Source: Guadua angustifolia
Taxonomy: Eukaryota > Streptophyta > Magnoliopsida > Poales > Poaceae
NCBI GenBank assembly: GCA_036346375.1
Contig: CM070515.1
Location: 20,544,423-20,608,422 of the forward strand
DNA length: 64,000 bases
Reading direction: 5' to 3'
Every line of letters starts with the position of its first letter. Within the stretch, counting starts at the first letter, position 1. This document shows positions 1-11,906 of this stretch, piece after piece. The notes under the pieces were generated by a model that saw only the letters and a list, made by a program, of their open reading frames with translations, had not been told where the DNA came from and searched no databases. Both the position numbers and the translations under genes were made by a program.

Positions 1-900
1 GTCATACAAGTTGCATGCAGGTTTAGGTAGCGCATGGACAGGTATATATCTGGAAGATAGGAGTAATCATTTGACTTTATGCAACGGTTCAGGTTTTCAT
101 ACCAAACATGTTGCAAATATACGTAATATTTTTAATTCCAGATTATATTATGAGGCAAATAACAAAAAAGACTATAGATATATAAATCAATAGGCAACAC
201 ATTGTACTTCAAAATATGCTCAAGAATTGAAAATAATAGAGTTGATCGGTCATACGAATGATTTACAGTTGGACTTGATGAAGTATAAGAAGCAACGGAG
301 ACGCAGTTGTGGAAGTAGTTCATGTCGAGAAAGAAGTAGAGTGGTCATGCGGATGCGCTGCTCAGAAACCTTATTACCACCTCCTGTAGGTAATCTCTAC
401 GTCAATAACTGCTCAACACCATATAATACAATAACTTAGAGAGAAGGAAGAAGAATGGAGCAAGAATTTGGTGTCTTATATCTTAGATGATCTCCAGGTC
501 CTTATATAGCTACTCACTAGTAACTGATGGTAGTATATCAATTTAATGAAGCAATTACTCACACAAGTCACGCGAATACGCTACATGAGCATGCGTATGT
601 GTTTAGCCAAAGTCTACCCTATGTTATCCTTATACCATATGTCGCATTATTTAAGGAGTGATAAGGACTCTACCTTATTTTCTCTACTTAACTAGATAAT
701 ATTGTACTAAACCTTGCACATTTTGGAATTTTAAAAGAAATAGGTCTCTTGTGGGCCAATTTCTAATGAAGCGTACACCACACATGCCATATGTTAAAGA
801 GCATCTACCTCAGATTTATAGTGTGTTTAAATCTACAGCACTGTTTCAATGATGAGAGAGACAGCCAAAGAGTTGTAAAGCAGAGTACAGTAGTATGCAC
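1..900. repeat. Direct repeat, copy A (0.9 kb, cut by window start)
   Basis: Bases 1-900 match 11907-12813 almost colinearly in the same orientation, with scattered substitutions and small indels. The match begins at the first base, so the repeat probably extends outside the window. It ends near the shared text GTATGCAC, after which the copies diverge. A short open frame (11-193) is the start of a 100-codon frame that stays open only in the other copy. I do not recognise the product. The pair could be terminal repeats of an old element or a tandem segmental duplication. Confidence 0.85.
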
Positions 901-1890
901 GGCATGGCCCAGCTCCCACCTCTATTGTGGAGCATGGAAGCGGTGTCCCAGAATGTCAGTGGCAGAAACATGAATTCGTCCCTTTTCCTGCCATTTTTGA
1001 GATTGAAGTTTCGATATGATTTATATTTTCCAGCATCTATCTCATTATTATTAAAAAAAATCACCAAGTTCACTTCAAGGGTTAGAAAATATGACGCTAA
1101 ACAAAGTAAAAAGTTAAAGATCTACACCATTAATTGTAGTAGGTCAAAACTGTAACGGTGCAAATTAATTAATCGTATATGTATGACAGCTGTTGCAGTT
1201 GGGGAATAATACTATATTTCCATCATATGCACTAGAGTTGTATAATAAGTTCAACTCTATGTTCTGATGTAAACATATATGATGTAGTATCTAGCTGTGC
1301 AAAATGCGCAAAAAATTGGACTGATTTGCTTGACGACATAACACAAATGACCCTTGCATCCGCAATTTCTAATCAAGAAAACCTCTCTCACTATTTACTA
1401 CATGAGGTTATCAAACTTAGCACTGCCATTTGAGGTGGAGTGACTTGTTTCATGGTTCTCACACGTCACTCATGCCAATTGCCAGCAAGGGGTTGTAGAA
1501 GGCTGGGGGTGATGAACTGATGTGGGTTTGGGAAGGATCTTATGCACACACGTTCTATCGAGACAATAAACGGTCCGGATTGCCTCTCAACTACAGTGCT
1601 TGCTACAATATCATATTCGGTATAATGTTTTTTGAACAATACTTTGGAAGATCTGGGCCATTCCTTTTTTATCCAAAGGTCAACGCGCAATTGCTATAGT
1701 TACTATTGTAACGGGAACTGCATTGCATCTCTTTCCTTATTTTTCTAGCTTCGACAAATTTCTTTTACAAATCTGACCCTTTCTGAGCGTAATTATAAAA
1801 ATAGCTCCTTCTCCAACCACGAAAGCGTCAGTATGTGTCACTTGCCGCGCTGCTGTACTGCGGTAAGAGGTACCGCGCTACACAAGCTCA
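901..1890. other. AT-rich intergenic stretch, nothing recognised
   Basis: No convincing coding region, RNA gene or transposon terminus was seen here on either strand. Open frames are short and show no family motifs. Confidence 0.6.
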
Positions 1891-1892
1891 GA

Positions 1893-2044
1893 AGCAGTCC
1901 TACCGAGGTGCCATCCCTCGGTAAGAAATTGTCTCATTAATCATTCACTTTAATTAATCACCTGATTAATCATTTAATTAACTTAATTAGTCCTATCGAG
2001 GTGTTACTTCTCGGCAAGTCCTATTGAGGCATTATGGCTCAATA
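1893..2044. repeat. Three related hairpin units
   Basis: Three short units each read TCCTAYYGAGG, a short spacer, then the inverse. The first pairs CCTACCGAGG with CCTCGGTA (about 1897-1922). The second (about 1991-2016) and third (about 2019-2044) are diverged versions with TATCGAGG/CTCGGCA and TATTGAGG/CTCAATA. Each can fold into a small stem-loop. They probably derive from a transposon terminus; the family is not recognised. Confidence 0.5.
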
Positions 2045-2296
2045 AGTAGATCGCAGATCCCTCATCACGTCCTCTGCCGTTGGGCCAAGGTCTCCTTCTG
2101 AGCTTCTGTACGTGAGCATGGCAGGTACGCACTTATCATCTATCAGAATTTTGCTTCGTGTCGCTGTGAAAGTTGGTAAATTTGGCGCGTGCCAGCTGCA
2201 AATCAGGCAACGGAATGCCGAAATGGCTTTTATGTTCACCGCCTTTTCATCGTTTTCAGTAGGTAGACTTGGGCTTGACTCTACTTGATATAAGGG

Positions 2297-2550
2297 CATG
2301 TATAATAGTCTATCTCTTAATATTGTCTCTAAGAATCCTAACTCATCTAGAAACAGTACTAGAGACAATATCTCTAAAAGTTCATCTCTAAAATAATTTC
2401 TCTAACTATTTTATATTATTTTCATTATACTTTTCCCTCACATCCTATTACTATTTGCATTGTTTTGTATGATGAGCCTGTCTATTGCATAAGAGACAGT
2501 AAATTCTCTTTTCTCAACTTCTCTCTTCTTAACGTAGAATTTCACTGATA
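2297..2550. repeat. Possible partial Tourist-like MITE
   Basis: The sequence TAA followed by GGGCATGTATAATAGTC resembles the left terminus of the Tourist element at 3027 (GGGCATGTACAACAGTC). The following 250 bp are AT-rich. I could not find the inverted partner end, so this may be a truncated copy or a chance resemblance. Confidence 0.3.
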
Positions 2551-2780
2551 TGATATAGTTAATAAATGGTTGAAGTGGTGCTACCGAAGATATAACCTAA
2601 ATCGCTAGTAAGAGACAGAGTTCAGAAATCTTTAGAGGTAGTGTCCTACCAAAAATGAGCCGGTGTGCACGGCAAAGGAGCTGTCCACTGAATGGAAACT
2701 GACTCGTTTTCATGGCAAAATGTGCAAAGACCTGGCAACCAAATACCAATTCTTGTGCTATGCAATGATTAGGTCGTAGA

Positions 2781-3022
2781 TACTCTCTCCGATTATAAAT
2801 AGTTATCATTTTAGACATCGATATGATCCTCAAAACTTAATTTTAATAAATAAATTTTATTACAATGTATTTTAAAAAATCTAATAAAATTATAATATTG
2901 CGAAAGTACGTGTTAAGATGAATCTACGTATATAATTTTCATGCATCCAATCTAAATATTTAAAAATACATGGATAGTTAAAGTTTCAAAAGTTTAACTG
3001 CACGTGTCTCAAACCAACAAGT
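2781..3022. mobile_element. Stowaway-like MITE, right end degraded
   Basis: The left end TACTCTCTCCGATTATAAAT and the body (AGACATCGATATGATCC, then a run around TATAATATTGCGAAAGTAC) match the MITE in the O-methyltransferase intron (40881-41115) in the same order. The right terminus is not intact. A Tourist MITE begins within about 5 bp of where it should lie, so the ends are adjacent or nested. Confidence 0.65.
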
Positions 3023-3026
3023 ATAA

Positions 3027-4864
3027 GGGCATGTACAACAGTCTAGACAGCTGCTGTCTGTAAGTGTATACCATGTCGCATAAAGATGGTCAATACCCGC
3101 GTGCGCCTCATGCGAGCGACTTCGGGTGGCACCCAGCCCTAGCCGCCACACCTCCTCCCCACCCTTTCTCTCACACGCATTCTTGCGGAGCGAGCTCATG
3201 GGAGGCCCGTCTGGCTCCGAGGAAGGCGTGGCGGACCAATCACGCCCCATGGACTCGAGTGCCCAGATCCGTGAGGGGGTAGCGGGAGGGTGCCATGGCG
3301 TCCCCTCCACGCAACGGGGGCGGCCAAGGAGAGGGGGCCGCGCTCGGCTCGTCTCGGAGGAGACTGCGTCCGTCGATTGAGTCAAGGCTCGGATCCGGTC
3401 TTTGTCGGTGGCGGGGGCCAGATCTGGCGCCCATGACGATTCACCACCTCTCCCCGGTGGTGGCCAGCCGGCCTGGCGCTTGGAGGAGGGGCTCCTTCCC
3501 CACCCTCAATCCTCTATGGTTGCGCTCTCCTCTCCGTGGGTGAAGCTCCGGTGGCTGGCGATCGGATCTTTGTTGCCCCTCTCCGGATCCGTGCTCTCGG
3601 CCCCTGGATTTAACTGTTCTTGGTGGGAGCCTTGCCGGCCGGATGTCTGTCGTTGTTCCCGGGTGCAGCGCCCCACCTATGCATCGGCTTGTGGGTCGGC
3701 GTCTGGTCCTTCACAGTGGCGGCGGCTGGGCAGTTGCTGGCCCCTCGGTACCTTATGGTGGTTTAGGTTGGATCCCCTCACTTGTTGTTGCCAACCCTGG
3801 TGCTGGTGGCTGGCTTCGGCAACTTGTGGATGATGGGCGATCTAGGTGACTACTCTTCACTTCAGCGTCTTCATCTCTTACTAGCGTTGTTCATACATTT
3901 CTTTTGACTTATGTCATCTTTGCATCGATTCGCGGATTCGCTTTTCTTAGGCGACACAACTCATTTTTTAGATGCACTCTATGGACTTGATGATCGTGTG
4001 CCTATTGGCTAGCTCGCGAATCTGTCATCGTAGAGTCAAACATCTAAAAATTGTTTGTCTGGCCTTGAGAAGGTGGCCGTTGCTATTGGTAAGATTAAGT
4101 GGTATGGTGGCACTAGCTTGGAATGAGGGTGGTTGCAACACTGGGATCTCCGATTACTTAATTGTAGGGAGAAATTCCTATGTCGACCTTAGTTGGTTGT
4201 GCTCGGCAATGGCCTTGTTGAAGGCATTGTTTTGTAATCGTCGAGTTTACTCTCCGAGGTGAAAACCTTTGGTCCAGCCTTCACTAGTTGGATCATGGCA
4301 ATGGCGATGCGTGTCGCGTGTCGAGTCCTTCTTAGGAGGCGTTGTCATTGGAGAGCTTTATCGCGGTCCAAGTGTTGTTATGATGGTGGATAGCCTTGAA
4401 GACAATATTGCGTGATGTAGTTTGCATGACAGGTCCTTTGTCTTTTCTTGTGTGTGTGTGTTTGGTGTGTACACTCTAAGCGTGTAGAGGTGGGTGTCTT
4501 CTTAGTATAATTGTATCACCTTGATGTAATTTACTAAGATTAATAAAAGCTTCCTTTATCGAAAAAAATGTCGTATAAAGACAACAAAACAGACAACTTC
4601 TACAATGGCTTATCTGTCAGGCAGTCTATAAACTAATTAATTTATGCATGAAACCATAAATTACCGTGATCAAGCATGAGTATATAGACGGCTTCTTTCC
4701 TACAGCAGGCGGCGAGCGTGTTGTTTTGCATCGAACACGGGCCATTGCCGTCTCTCGCGAAGAGACGGCAAGTGCCTCTCTCCTCGTTAATTCTATGCCA
4801 TATAGGATGATAAAGATTACGTGGTAACTTGCAGACGGCTCATTAATTACTGTTGTACATGCCC
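3027..4864. mobile_element. Tourist-type MITE split by a retroposon
   Basis: The ends are inverted repeats, GGGCATGTACAACAGT on the left and ACTGTTGTACATGCCC on the right, flanked by TAA (3024-3026 and 4865-4867), as expected for PIF/Harbinger-related Tourist elements. The same element is present uninterrupted at 37740-38081 (342 bp, opposite orientation). Removing the insert at 3087-4567 and one copy of its duplication leaves a MITE of about the same length. It carries no coding capacity of its own. Confidence 0.9.
3087..4567 (+). mobile_element. Poly(A)-tailed retroposon inside the Tourist MITE
   Basis: This 1481-bp insert is flanked by 14-bp direct repeats (3073-3086 and 4568-4581, ATGTCGCATAAAGA against ATGTCGTATAAAGA, one mismatch). 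It ends with an AATAAA signal (4542-4547) and a short A run directly before the second repeat. This is the signature of target-primed reverse transcription. The first 750 bp are very GC-rich and the remainder AT-rich, with no reverse transcriptase. Alternatives are a 5'-truncated or non-autonomous LINE or a processed transcript. The longest plus-strand frame (3402-3833, 143 codons) shows no recognised domain. Confidence 0.75.
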
Positions 4865-4867
4865 TAA

Positions 4868-5930
4868 GCAAGAGTGCCTAATTAAGGGCGTGAGTTAATT
4901 TGCACGTACCTCAGCAAAGAGTTCTGTACTGTACCTTGGCGCTAGTTACGGTCATGCACAAGGGCAAAAAAAATGTGGCATCCTCTGAACATGGATGTGG
5001 ATCGTACGTTGCACTTGCGAGGATGACATCTTTTGCTTCCCCTAATTAGTGACCCTCAGTCATCCACGTCTGGTAACAGCGACCTGCATCCTCTTAATCA
5101 TATCCAAAGAGAACATTTGCAAGATTATTCCCTGTTATAACTTGTGGAAGACATGGCGTTATGCCCGCTTTTTGTTGCTTGACATGGAGCATCTTTCCCC
5201 CCATGAAAAACTTAGGTTGTTTGTTATGTGGTGTGAACGAACGCAGAGGGCAGTAGAATGTCCAGGCATGGTGGGTCCTGTTTGGTGAAGTTATAACTTT
5301 TCTGAAAAACTGTTTTTTTATTTTCTGGACTGAAAAGCAACAATAGCTTTTTATAAGAAGTCCTTTGACAAACAGCTAATTTCTTTAATAATAAGCTATA
5401 AGAATTGATCTCGTCTAGCTTTCAGCTTTTAGATTTTATTGGTTATATATGATTTCTAACTTATATCAAAAGTTGTTTAAAAGTTAACCTGTTTGGGAGT
5501 TACTAGCTTTTCGAAAGCTACCGCTGGGTGTCTGCACAGCGCAAAGTCAGCTCAAGCACGCATCGATGCTCTCTTTTCAGGGCAGAGGCCTACGCATAAC
5601 ACTTCATCAATCTTTCGTGTAACGGCTCAGCCGTCTAGAAATGTTCGATTTTTCAGCGATTTGACTTAAGCAGCGTCGTTATCCTGGAAATTTGTAGAAC
5701 GAACAGACAGTGAACTGTGTAGCTGACATTTACCCCCACTCCACAACACACACACAAAGGCAGCGTTTAGTTTTTTTTTCCTCTGGCGCATCATACGACA
5801 TCTCCCTATTGCTAAAAAGTTAATGCTATTCTAGAAGAATAGAACTGGCAAGAATCATCGAATCTTCTTTATTGAATTCTTATATCAACTACAAGCATCC
5901 CTATGACTAAGAAATTCGATGGCATTTTCA
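4868..5930. other. Intergenic, possible hAT-like MITE debris
   Basis: No gene is seen. The stretch from about 5278 to 5530 has text such as CCTGTTTGGTGAAGTTATAA and AGCTTTTCGAAAGCTA. This resembles the ends of grass hAT-type MITEs, but I could not pair the termini or find an 8-bp duplication. Confidence 0.35.
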
Positions 5931-6959
5931 AAATATATAAATGAATGATTCCAACATATATATACACACATATATATATGTATATGTATGTATGCGCGAA
6001 CACACATATATTTATTTATTTATGATGGCGAAATGAGGGACCAGGATTTCAAATGCACAATTCAAACCAAACTCGGGTATATTTTTTTGAAACTTTCAGT
6101 TTTAGGGTATATTCCCATCTATAACAATTAAAATGAAACACATACTTTTAAAAAATGTACTTGAATTCAAAGATTTGAACAAATTTAGATCATATGCCTT
6201 GCTGATTTATATATAAAATCAACACATACCTACAATCAAACTATCTAAAAAAAGAAAACTCTAGTTTGAATTTCAGTTCAAACTTATTTGAACTTGTTAG
6301 TAAACTAGTTAAACTCAACATCCTAAGAATTTCAAAAAAAGATCGCATGCAAATATATAGAGGAAATACCCATTTTGGATCATAGTGCTCGAGCACCATA
6401 ATGCCCTAGGTAATTGTAATATATATAACTGTATGTAGAATAGACTGTACTATTCTCCAGCCATTTAACACAGATTGATCGAGTCACCCGTGCAACCAAT
6501 CAGTTATTAGTTAATGCGTTAGTCAACACAACTAGTTAATGCGTATTATAGTTTGTACGTATATGAATATGTTTTTTCTTTATTTTAGCCATATCTTGAT
6601 AGAGCAGCGCTTCAATGCTTTCCCTCCCAATATAAGTTACACAAATCTTGAAGTGAACAAAGGGGTAAGTAATCACCATCTACCCGCCATTCATACTTTA
6701 ATATTTATGCAACTGTAAAAAAGAAAACTATGGAAGCACCTCTCATCTTTTTATTAGTAGCTCGGATTTGCAAATGATTTTTACCGGTAGCTTACTAACA
6801 ATGAGAGAAATAAAATAACATAAGTCTTGCTATTAAACAATAATTTTGCTATCTGGTAAAAGAAATTATTATTTTTATAACATGAAATTACTACATCTAT
6901 AACTAGAAATTGCTATCATACAATATAATTAGAAAATCCTACATAGATCAGTCGTTTAG

Positions 6960-9900
6960 CAGTAAAAGTTCGTGAAAACTATATGTACAAGTTATGAAAA
7001 TTTCTCAAAAATTATATACATAGGGGATGAGAGCTTCTACAGCCCTATAAAATTTGAATACCTAACACAGTCGCATTTGAAAGATATGAAAAGGATAAAT
7101 TTACTATTCATCATTGATTAGCACTTGTCAATTTCATATCTTTTAAATTAGATTGCTTTTGGTTTTAAAATTTTACGAGGATGTAGAATCTCACCTCGCC
7201 TACTTATGGTAATTTTTTAAGAATTTTTGAATGCATATGATTTTACATGGTAGAAATGGTTTACACAGGATATATTGGCTTTTAATATCCAGAAAATAAT
7301 ATATTACTCACTATTACACAAGATGTTACTGATTTTACAGTTCACACTGTATATATTGACTTTTACTATCCAAAAAATAATATTTTACTCACTATTACAC
7401 AAGATATTACTATATCCTGTGTAAACCAGCTTTATCGTGTAAAATACATGAAAATCATATGTACAAGTTTTCAAAAATTCTCAAAAAATTACCATATGTA
7501 GGGGAGATGAGCTTCTACAACTGTGTAAACTTTGTATTTGAAAGCTATAAAATTGACAAAGTATGTATCCGTGCTCTGCCAATTAAGTTTTGAATGCCTC
7601 AAGACGACAGACCATACTGCAGATATGAGAAAAGATGAAGATGGTGGAACTATATCTTTTAGGCTCCCAATATATACCTCTTCAAGAGGATTCTATTTCT
7701 GAGTACATCCTATCAAGAGTAGACTAAAAACTATGGATTAATGGCATGCCTAATTCCTAAAAAGAACTAGGAATTATTTTACATTATAATTTGTGACTTT
7801 GTATAAGCCAAATGATCCACTTTTTTCTTTTTGGTTGTGCCTCTACACTAAACATTGTGCTTTCTGCAAGCCAAGATTTGCTTTCCCATTTGATCAGGTT
7901 TCTTCAGAATTAACTACCAGTAGCTCAAGATTTAAAAGCAGTCTATATAGACCATTCAATGGTTAACATGCAATATAGATGGAAGGCATACAACATACCA
8001 CTTTCCGCCATCTGGATCAACAAAAGAGGCAATTTTGTGTTGATCCTGGCGTAGCCCCTTTGCCGCAAAATCTTCCCCTAGTTCTCCGCCACCGGTTCGA
8101 TTCGGCACTCTTGTACACATCTTGGTGCCATATGCACTAAAAAATCAAAACCATAAAAATGATAAAATTTTATAATGGAATTGCTTTGTACAAAACCGAG
8201 CATATGCATTGCCCTTGCTAATTCTGTGACACCATAGTTGTATAACTCGAGAACAGTTGTCTCATCCTCCTCAAAGATAGCCCATCATGGCAAGGGTATC
8301 TTGTACAAACCGATCATCCATGATATTCTTGAGTTTTGGCTTTCATACTGGCTGTCCCGAAATATAATTAAAAGAGTAGCCGCATAGAAGAATTTTGCCC
8401 TTAACTTTCCTCTTATTCAAGAGTTCGTCTTTGACAATCTAATGCATACTTGGTTGAGATGAACCAATGAGCATCGGTGAAATGACTTATTCTCATGTTT
8501 TTGTAGTCGGATGAGAGAATTGTCAACTAACGAAATTAGAAACTTGTAAATAATTGTCGAATACGGGACCACCAAACATTTCATCTCACCTTCACGATTA
8601 CTAGGACATAACAAAAGATGTGGCGGTGTACTACACATAAGGATAATGGAAAATGTCGATTCCACATAATCATAGCAAAATTGTTACAAGAAAAAATCAA
8701 ACATGCCTCACCATTTAATTTAGTACTCGTCTTCTAGATCAATGCTTGGACTATGATCTTTAGGCTGCTGTCTCTGATAATTCCTCTACATCTCTTCTAC
8801 TCCATGAATAGTGTCATGTGCATTTTCAAAAGGCCCCCAAGTGTCCGACATGATAAGGTTCACATTCTAATTCATTCCAATCCTCTCCCATGTCAAATAC
8901 ATCTCTACTTCATCTTCAAGACAACCACCACCACCGGATTTACATGGTCTTTGACATAGAACACTTGGTCAACTTGATTGGCAAATCTGAATGGTTCATG
9001 CTCAATCTTATCACCTTTGTGAATTTGATGTGAAATTCATGATAAGATACTTATCTGTTTGTACTCCTTTCCTCGAGTGACATCAACCCATTCACATTTA
9101 AATAGTACCCTTGAAAATCTTCCATAATAGTCTATCTCTATTATATCAAGTATCCTACCATAGTACAAGTATAGGTTTACTATCACTGCAAAGAATAACT
9201 AGACGTCTTTGCATTAACAACAACTCCACTATTCTAAGTAGCCTTATCATACCGCTTTGGCTCTAAATCTGAATCCACGAATGTTAAATGCTCTATGTCT
9301 TCTTCGCATCCAATGGCCCTCGAGCCAACCATCTAATGTCCTCATTCTTTGTCGCTACCATTTTTTGCTCCAAGCTGCATGATCTGTATCCACCCAATAT
9401 ATATATTATGTATATAAACCAAAATTTTCTTTGCAATGAAAAAAACAAATCAGGATACATGTTCTCTAAACTTGGGAAATTCTTTATTCGCATTTGTTCA
9501 ATTGCTTTTGGAGTTAGGCGACAGTCACGTCTCTTCCTTTTGAGATGAGCAAATGTTCCCTAAAATGAGAATTGACATGTAATTATTTAAAGATAGTATA
9601 TAAATTACGAAATAAGCGGCAACACTTACTTCGGTATGGAATCACGGCTTCACGGTTGAATAGTACATATCTATGTGATTGCAATTTCTCTAGGCTAAAT
9701 AGTGCAAAATCACTATTGAGCCGAATTTGTCCTTTTCATATCTTTTAGCTGAGATTGGTATTGGTCTTCAAAGTTTATAGGGTCATAAAATCTCACCTCC
9801 CTACATATGGTAATTTTTTTTGAGAAGTTTACAATTATTTTACCAAAGGGCCGACAAATAGAACTAAAATCTTATTCGTGAAAGCCACATGTACAAGTTT

Positions 9901-11395
9901 TAAAAAATTCTCAAAAAATTACCATATATAGTAGATGTGAGATTCTACAACTCTATAAAATTTGGAGACCAAAATCATTCTCAGCTGAAATATATGAAAA
10001 AGACAAATTTGGCTCAATAGTAATTTTGCATTGTTTAGCGATTTATCAATTTCATATCTTTCAAATACGATTGTGTTTAGTCTTCAAATTTTACAGGGTA
10101 TTAGAAGCTCATCCCCCCTATGTATGCTATTTTTTGAGAATTTTAAAAACTTATACATGTGACTTTCATGTATTTTACATGATAAGGACGGTTTAGATAG
10201 GATATAGTAACAACTCATAAAATAGGTAGTAATTTATTATTTTCTGGATAGTAAAAAGCAACATATACTGTGTAAACTATTTGTATTATGTAAAATTACA
10301 TGTATAAGTTTTCAAAAATTCTTAAAAAATTACCATAAGTAAGGGAGGTGAGATTCTACATCCTGTAAAATTTGAAAATCAAAATCAATCTGATTAGAAA
10401 AATATAAAATTGACAAGCGCTAATTAGTGATGAGTAGTAAATTTATCCTTTTCATATATTTCAAATACAATCGATTTTGGCATTCAAATTTTACAGAGCT
10501 GTAGAAACTCACATCTCCTATGTATGGTAATTTTTTTAAAACTTGTATGAATAGTTTTCACGGACTTTTACTGTCAAATGAATGATATATGTAGGATTTT
10601 TCAATTATATTGTACGATAGTAATTTCTAGTTGTAGATGTTGTAATTTCATGTTATAAAAATAGTAATTTCTTTTACCAGTCAGCAAAATTATTGTTTAA
10701 TAGTAAGACTTATATCATTTTATTCCTCTCGTCGTCAGTAAGCTATCGATGAAAACTATTTGTAAATCTGAGCTACCAACAAAAAGATATTACTAAAATA
10801 AAGAAGAAACATATTCATATATAAACTACAATATGTATTAACTAGTTGTGTTGAACAACATATTAACTAGTAACTGATTCAGTAGTAATTGTATCTATTG
10901 TTCTATAGTAAAATGCATTCATGATTTACTACCTCATTGCGAGCAATCAGTACGGTGTACTTCTTCTCCGATCGGAGCACAAAATAGGTATTCTATACTT
11001 AGGAGTAGAATAGTACTATTGTATATACATATATAAATAATTATATATACATATACATATATGTACATATATATGACAACATATCCATTGAAAACCCTTC
11101 TTATTGTAAAAACTCTGTGAATCCCATGTGTACAAGTTTTGAAAGATTCTTAAAAAATTACCATATGTAGAGAAGGTGAGTTTCTACAATCCTATAAAAA
11201 TTTGAAGACTAAACTCAACCGCATTTGAAAGATATTAAAAACAAACAATGAAATGAATAGTGCTAAACAGAGAAAAATCACTATTTAGGCTTAATTTGTC
11301 TTTTTCATATATTTCACATACGGTTGAGTTTAGTCTTTAAATTTTGCAGGATTGTAGAAGTTCATCTCACCTATATATGATAATTTTTTTAAGAT
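6960..11395. repeat. Ten alternating copies of a roughly 50-bp motif
   Basis: A motif of the form AAAAATTACCATATGTAGG, then GGTGAGATTCTACA, then CCCTATAAAATTTGAA recurs at about 6990, 7480, 9905, 10315 and 11150 on the plus strand. It appears as its inverse at about 7175, 9765, 10085, 10485 and 11340. The spacing pairs a plus copy with a minus copy repeatedly. Dispersed inverted subterminal motifs are typical of CACTA transposons, where they bind the transposase; that role here is inference. Confidence 0.7.
8750..9330 (-). pseudogene. DUF4216-like CACTA transposon protein relic
   Basis: Reading the minus strand from about 9130 to 8870 gives fragments with the DUF4216 pattern found at the C-terminus of many plant CACTA TNP2-type proteins. 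These include VLFKCEWVDVTRGK near 9100 and HKGDKIEHEPFRFANQVDQV followed by FYVKDHVNP near 9010-8920. Several stops and frameshifts separate the pieces, so no product is expected. The block sits in the core of the inverted-arm region, which supports assigning that region to a CACTA element. The neighbouring frame at 8417-8665 (minus) may be a further piece, but I could not identify it. Confidence 0.7.
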
Positions 11396-11455
11396 TTTTT
11401 TCGAAACTTGTAAACATAGGTTTCATAGAGTTTTCACTGGATATGTTGCCTATAT

Positions 11456-11580
11456 ATACATGCTTGTATATATATATACACACACAAATGTTTATTTATA
11501 TATATATGTATACATATATGTATGTTTATATATACATATATATATGTATTTATATGAATATGTATGCATATGTATCTATA

Positions 11581-11650
<70 letters not shown>

Positions 11651-11664
11651 TACGTATACATATA
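11456..11664. repeat. TA/TG-rich microsatellite
   Basis: A long low-complexity tract is made of TATG/TACA runs followed by (GT)n and then about 30 consecutive AT dinucleotides (about 11593-11652). The overlapping open frames on both strands are translation of this simple repeat and are not genes. Confidence 0.95.
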
Positions 11665-11906
11665 CACAAGTGGGCGCCCAAGGCGTGGATGGCGAGCTAT
11701 GCTTCATCCCCTACTGTGATTTAGTTATGCTTTTAGTGTGAAATGGACCAATGTTAGCAGCCCATCAAATCAAAACTAGCAAATCTCTAGACTACACGGG
11801 CAGCCATTAAACTATCGGTGTGCTGTCGAATTATAGTGCTTATAATAGAACCCCGTTTGTTATCTAGCTAGCATTTCATTTGCATTAATAAAATGAAGGA
11901 AAAGTT

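Larger units (their letters stand above)
5940..11400. mobile_element. Decayed CACTA-like region with large inverted arms
   Basis: A left arm (about 6440-7570) and a right arm (about 9790-11010) are inverted relative to each other, including a shared run around AACTAGTTAAT and a stretch reading AGAAATTATTATTTTTATAACATG on one side and its inverse on the other. Between them lies a DUF4216-like coding relic on the minus strand, a domain typical of plant CACTA (En/Spm) transposons. I could not locate CACTA-type terminal repeats or a 3-bp target duplication, so the limits are approximate. Nesting of several elements is possible. Confidence 0.5.

Noticed and set aside
11344..11741. Tyr/Ile-rich frames on both strands
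   Set aside because: They are translation of the TA/TG microsatellite.
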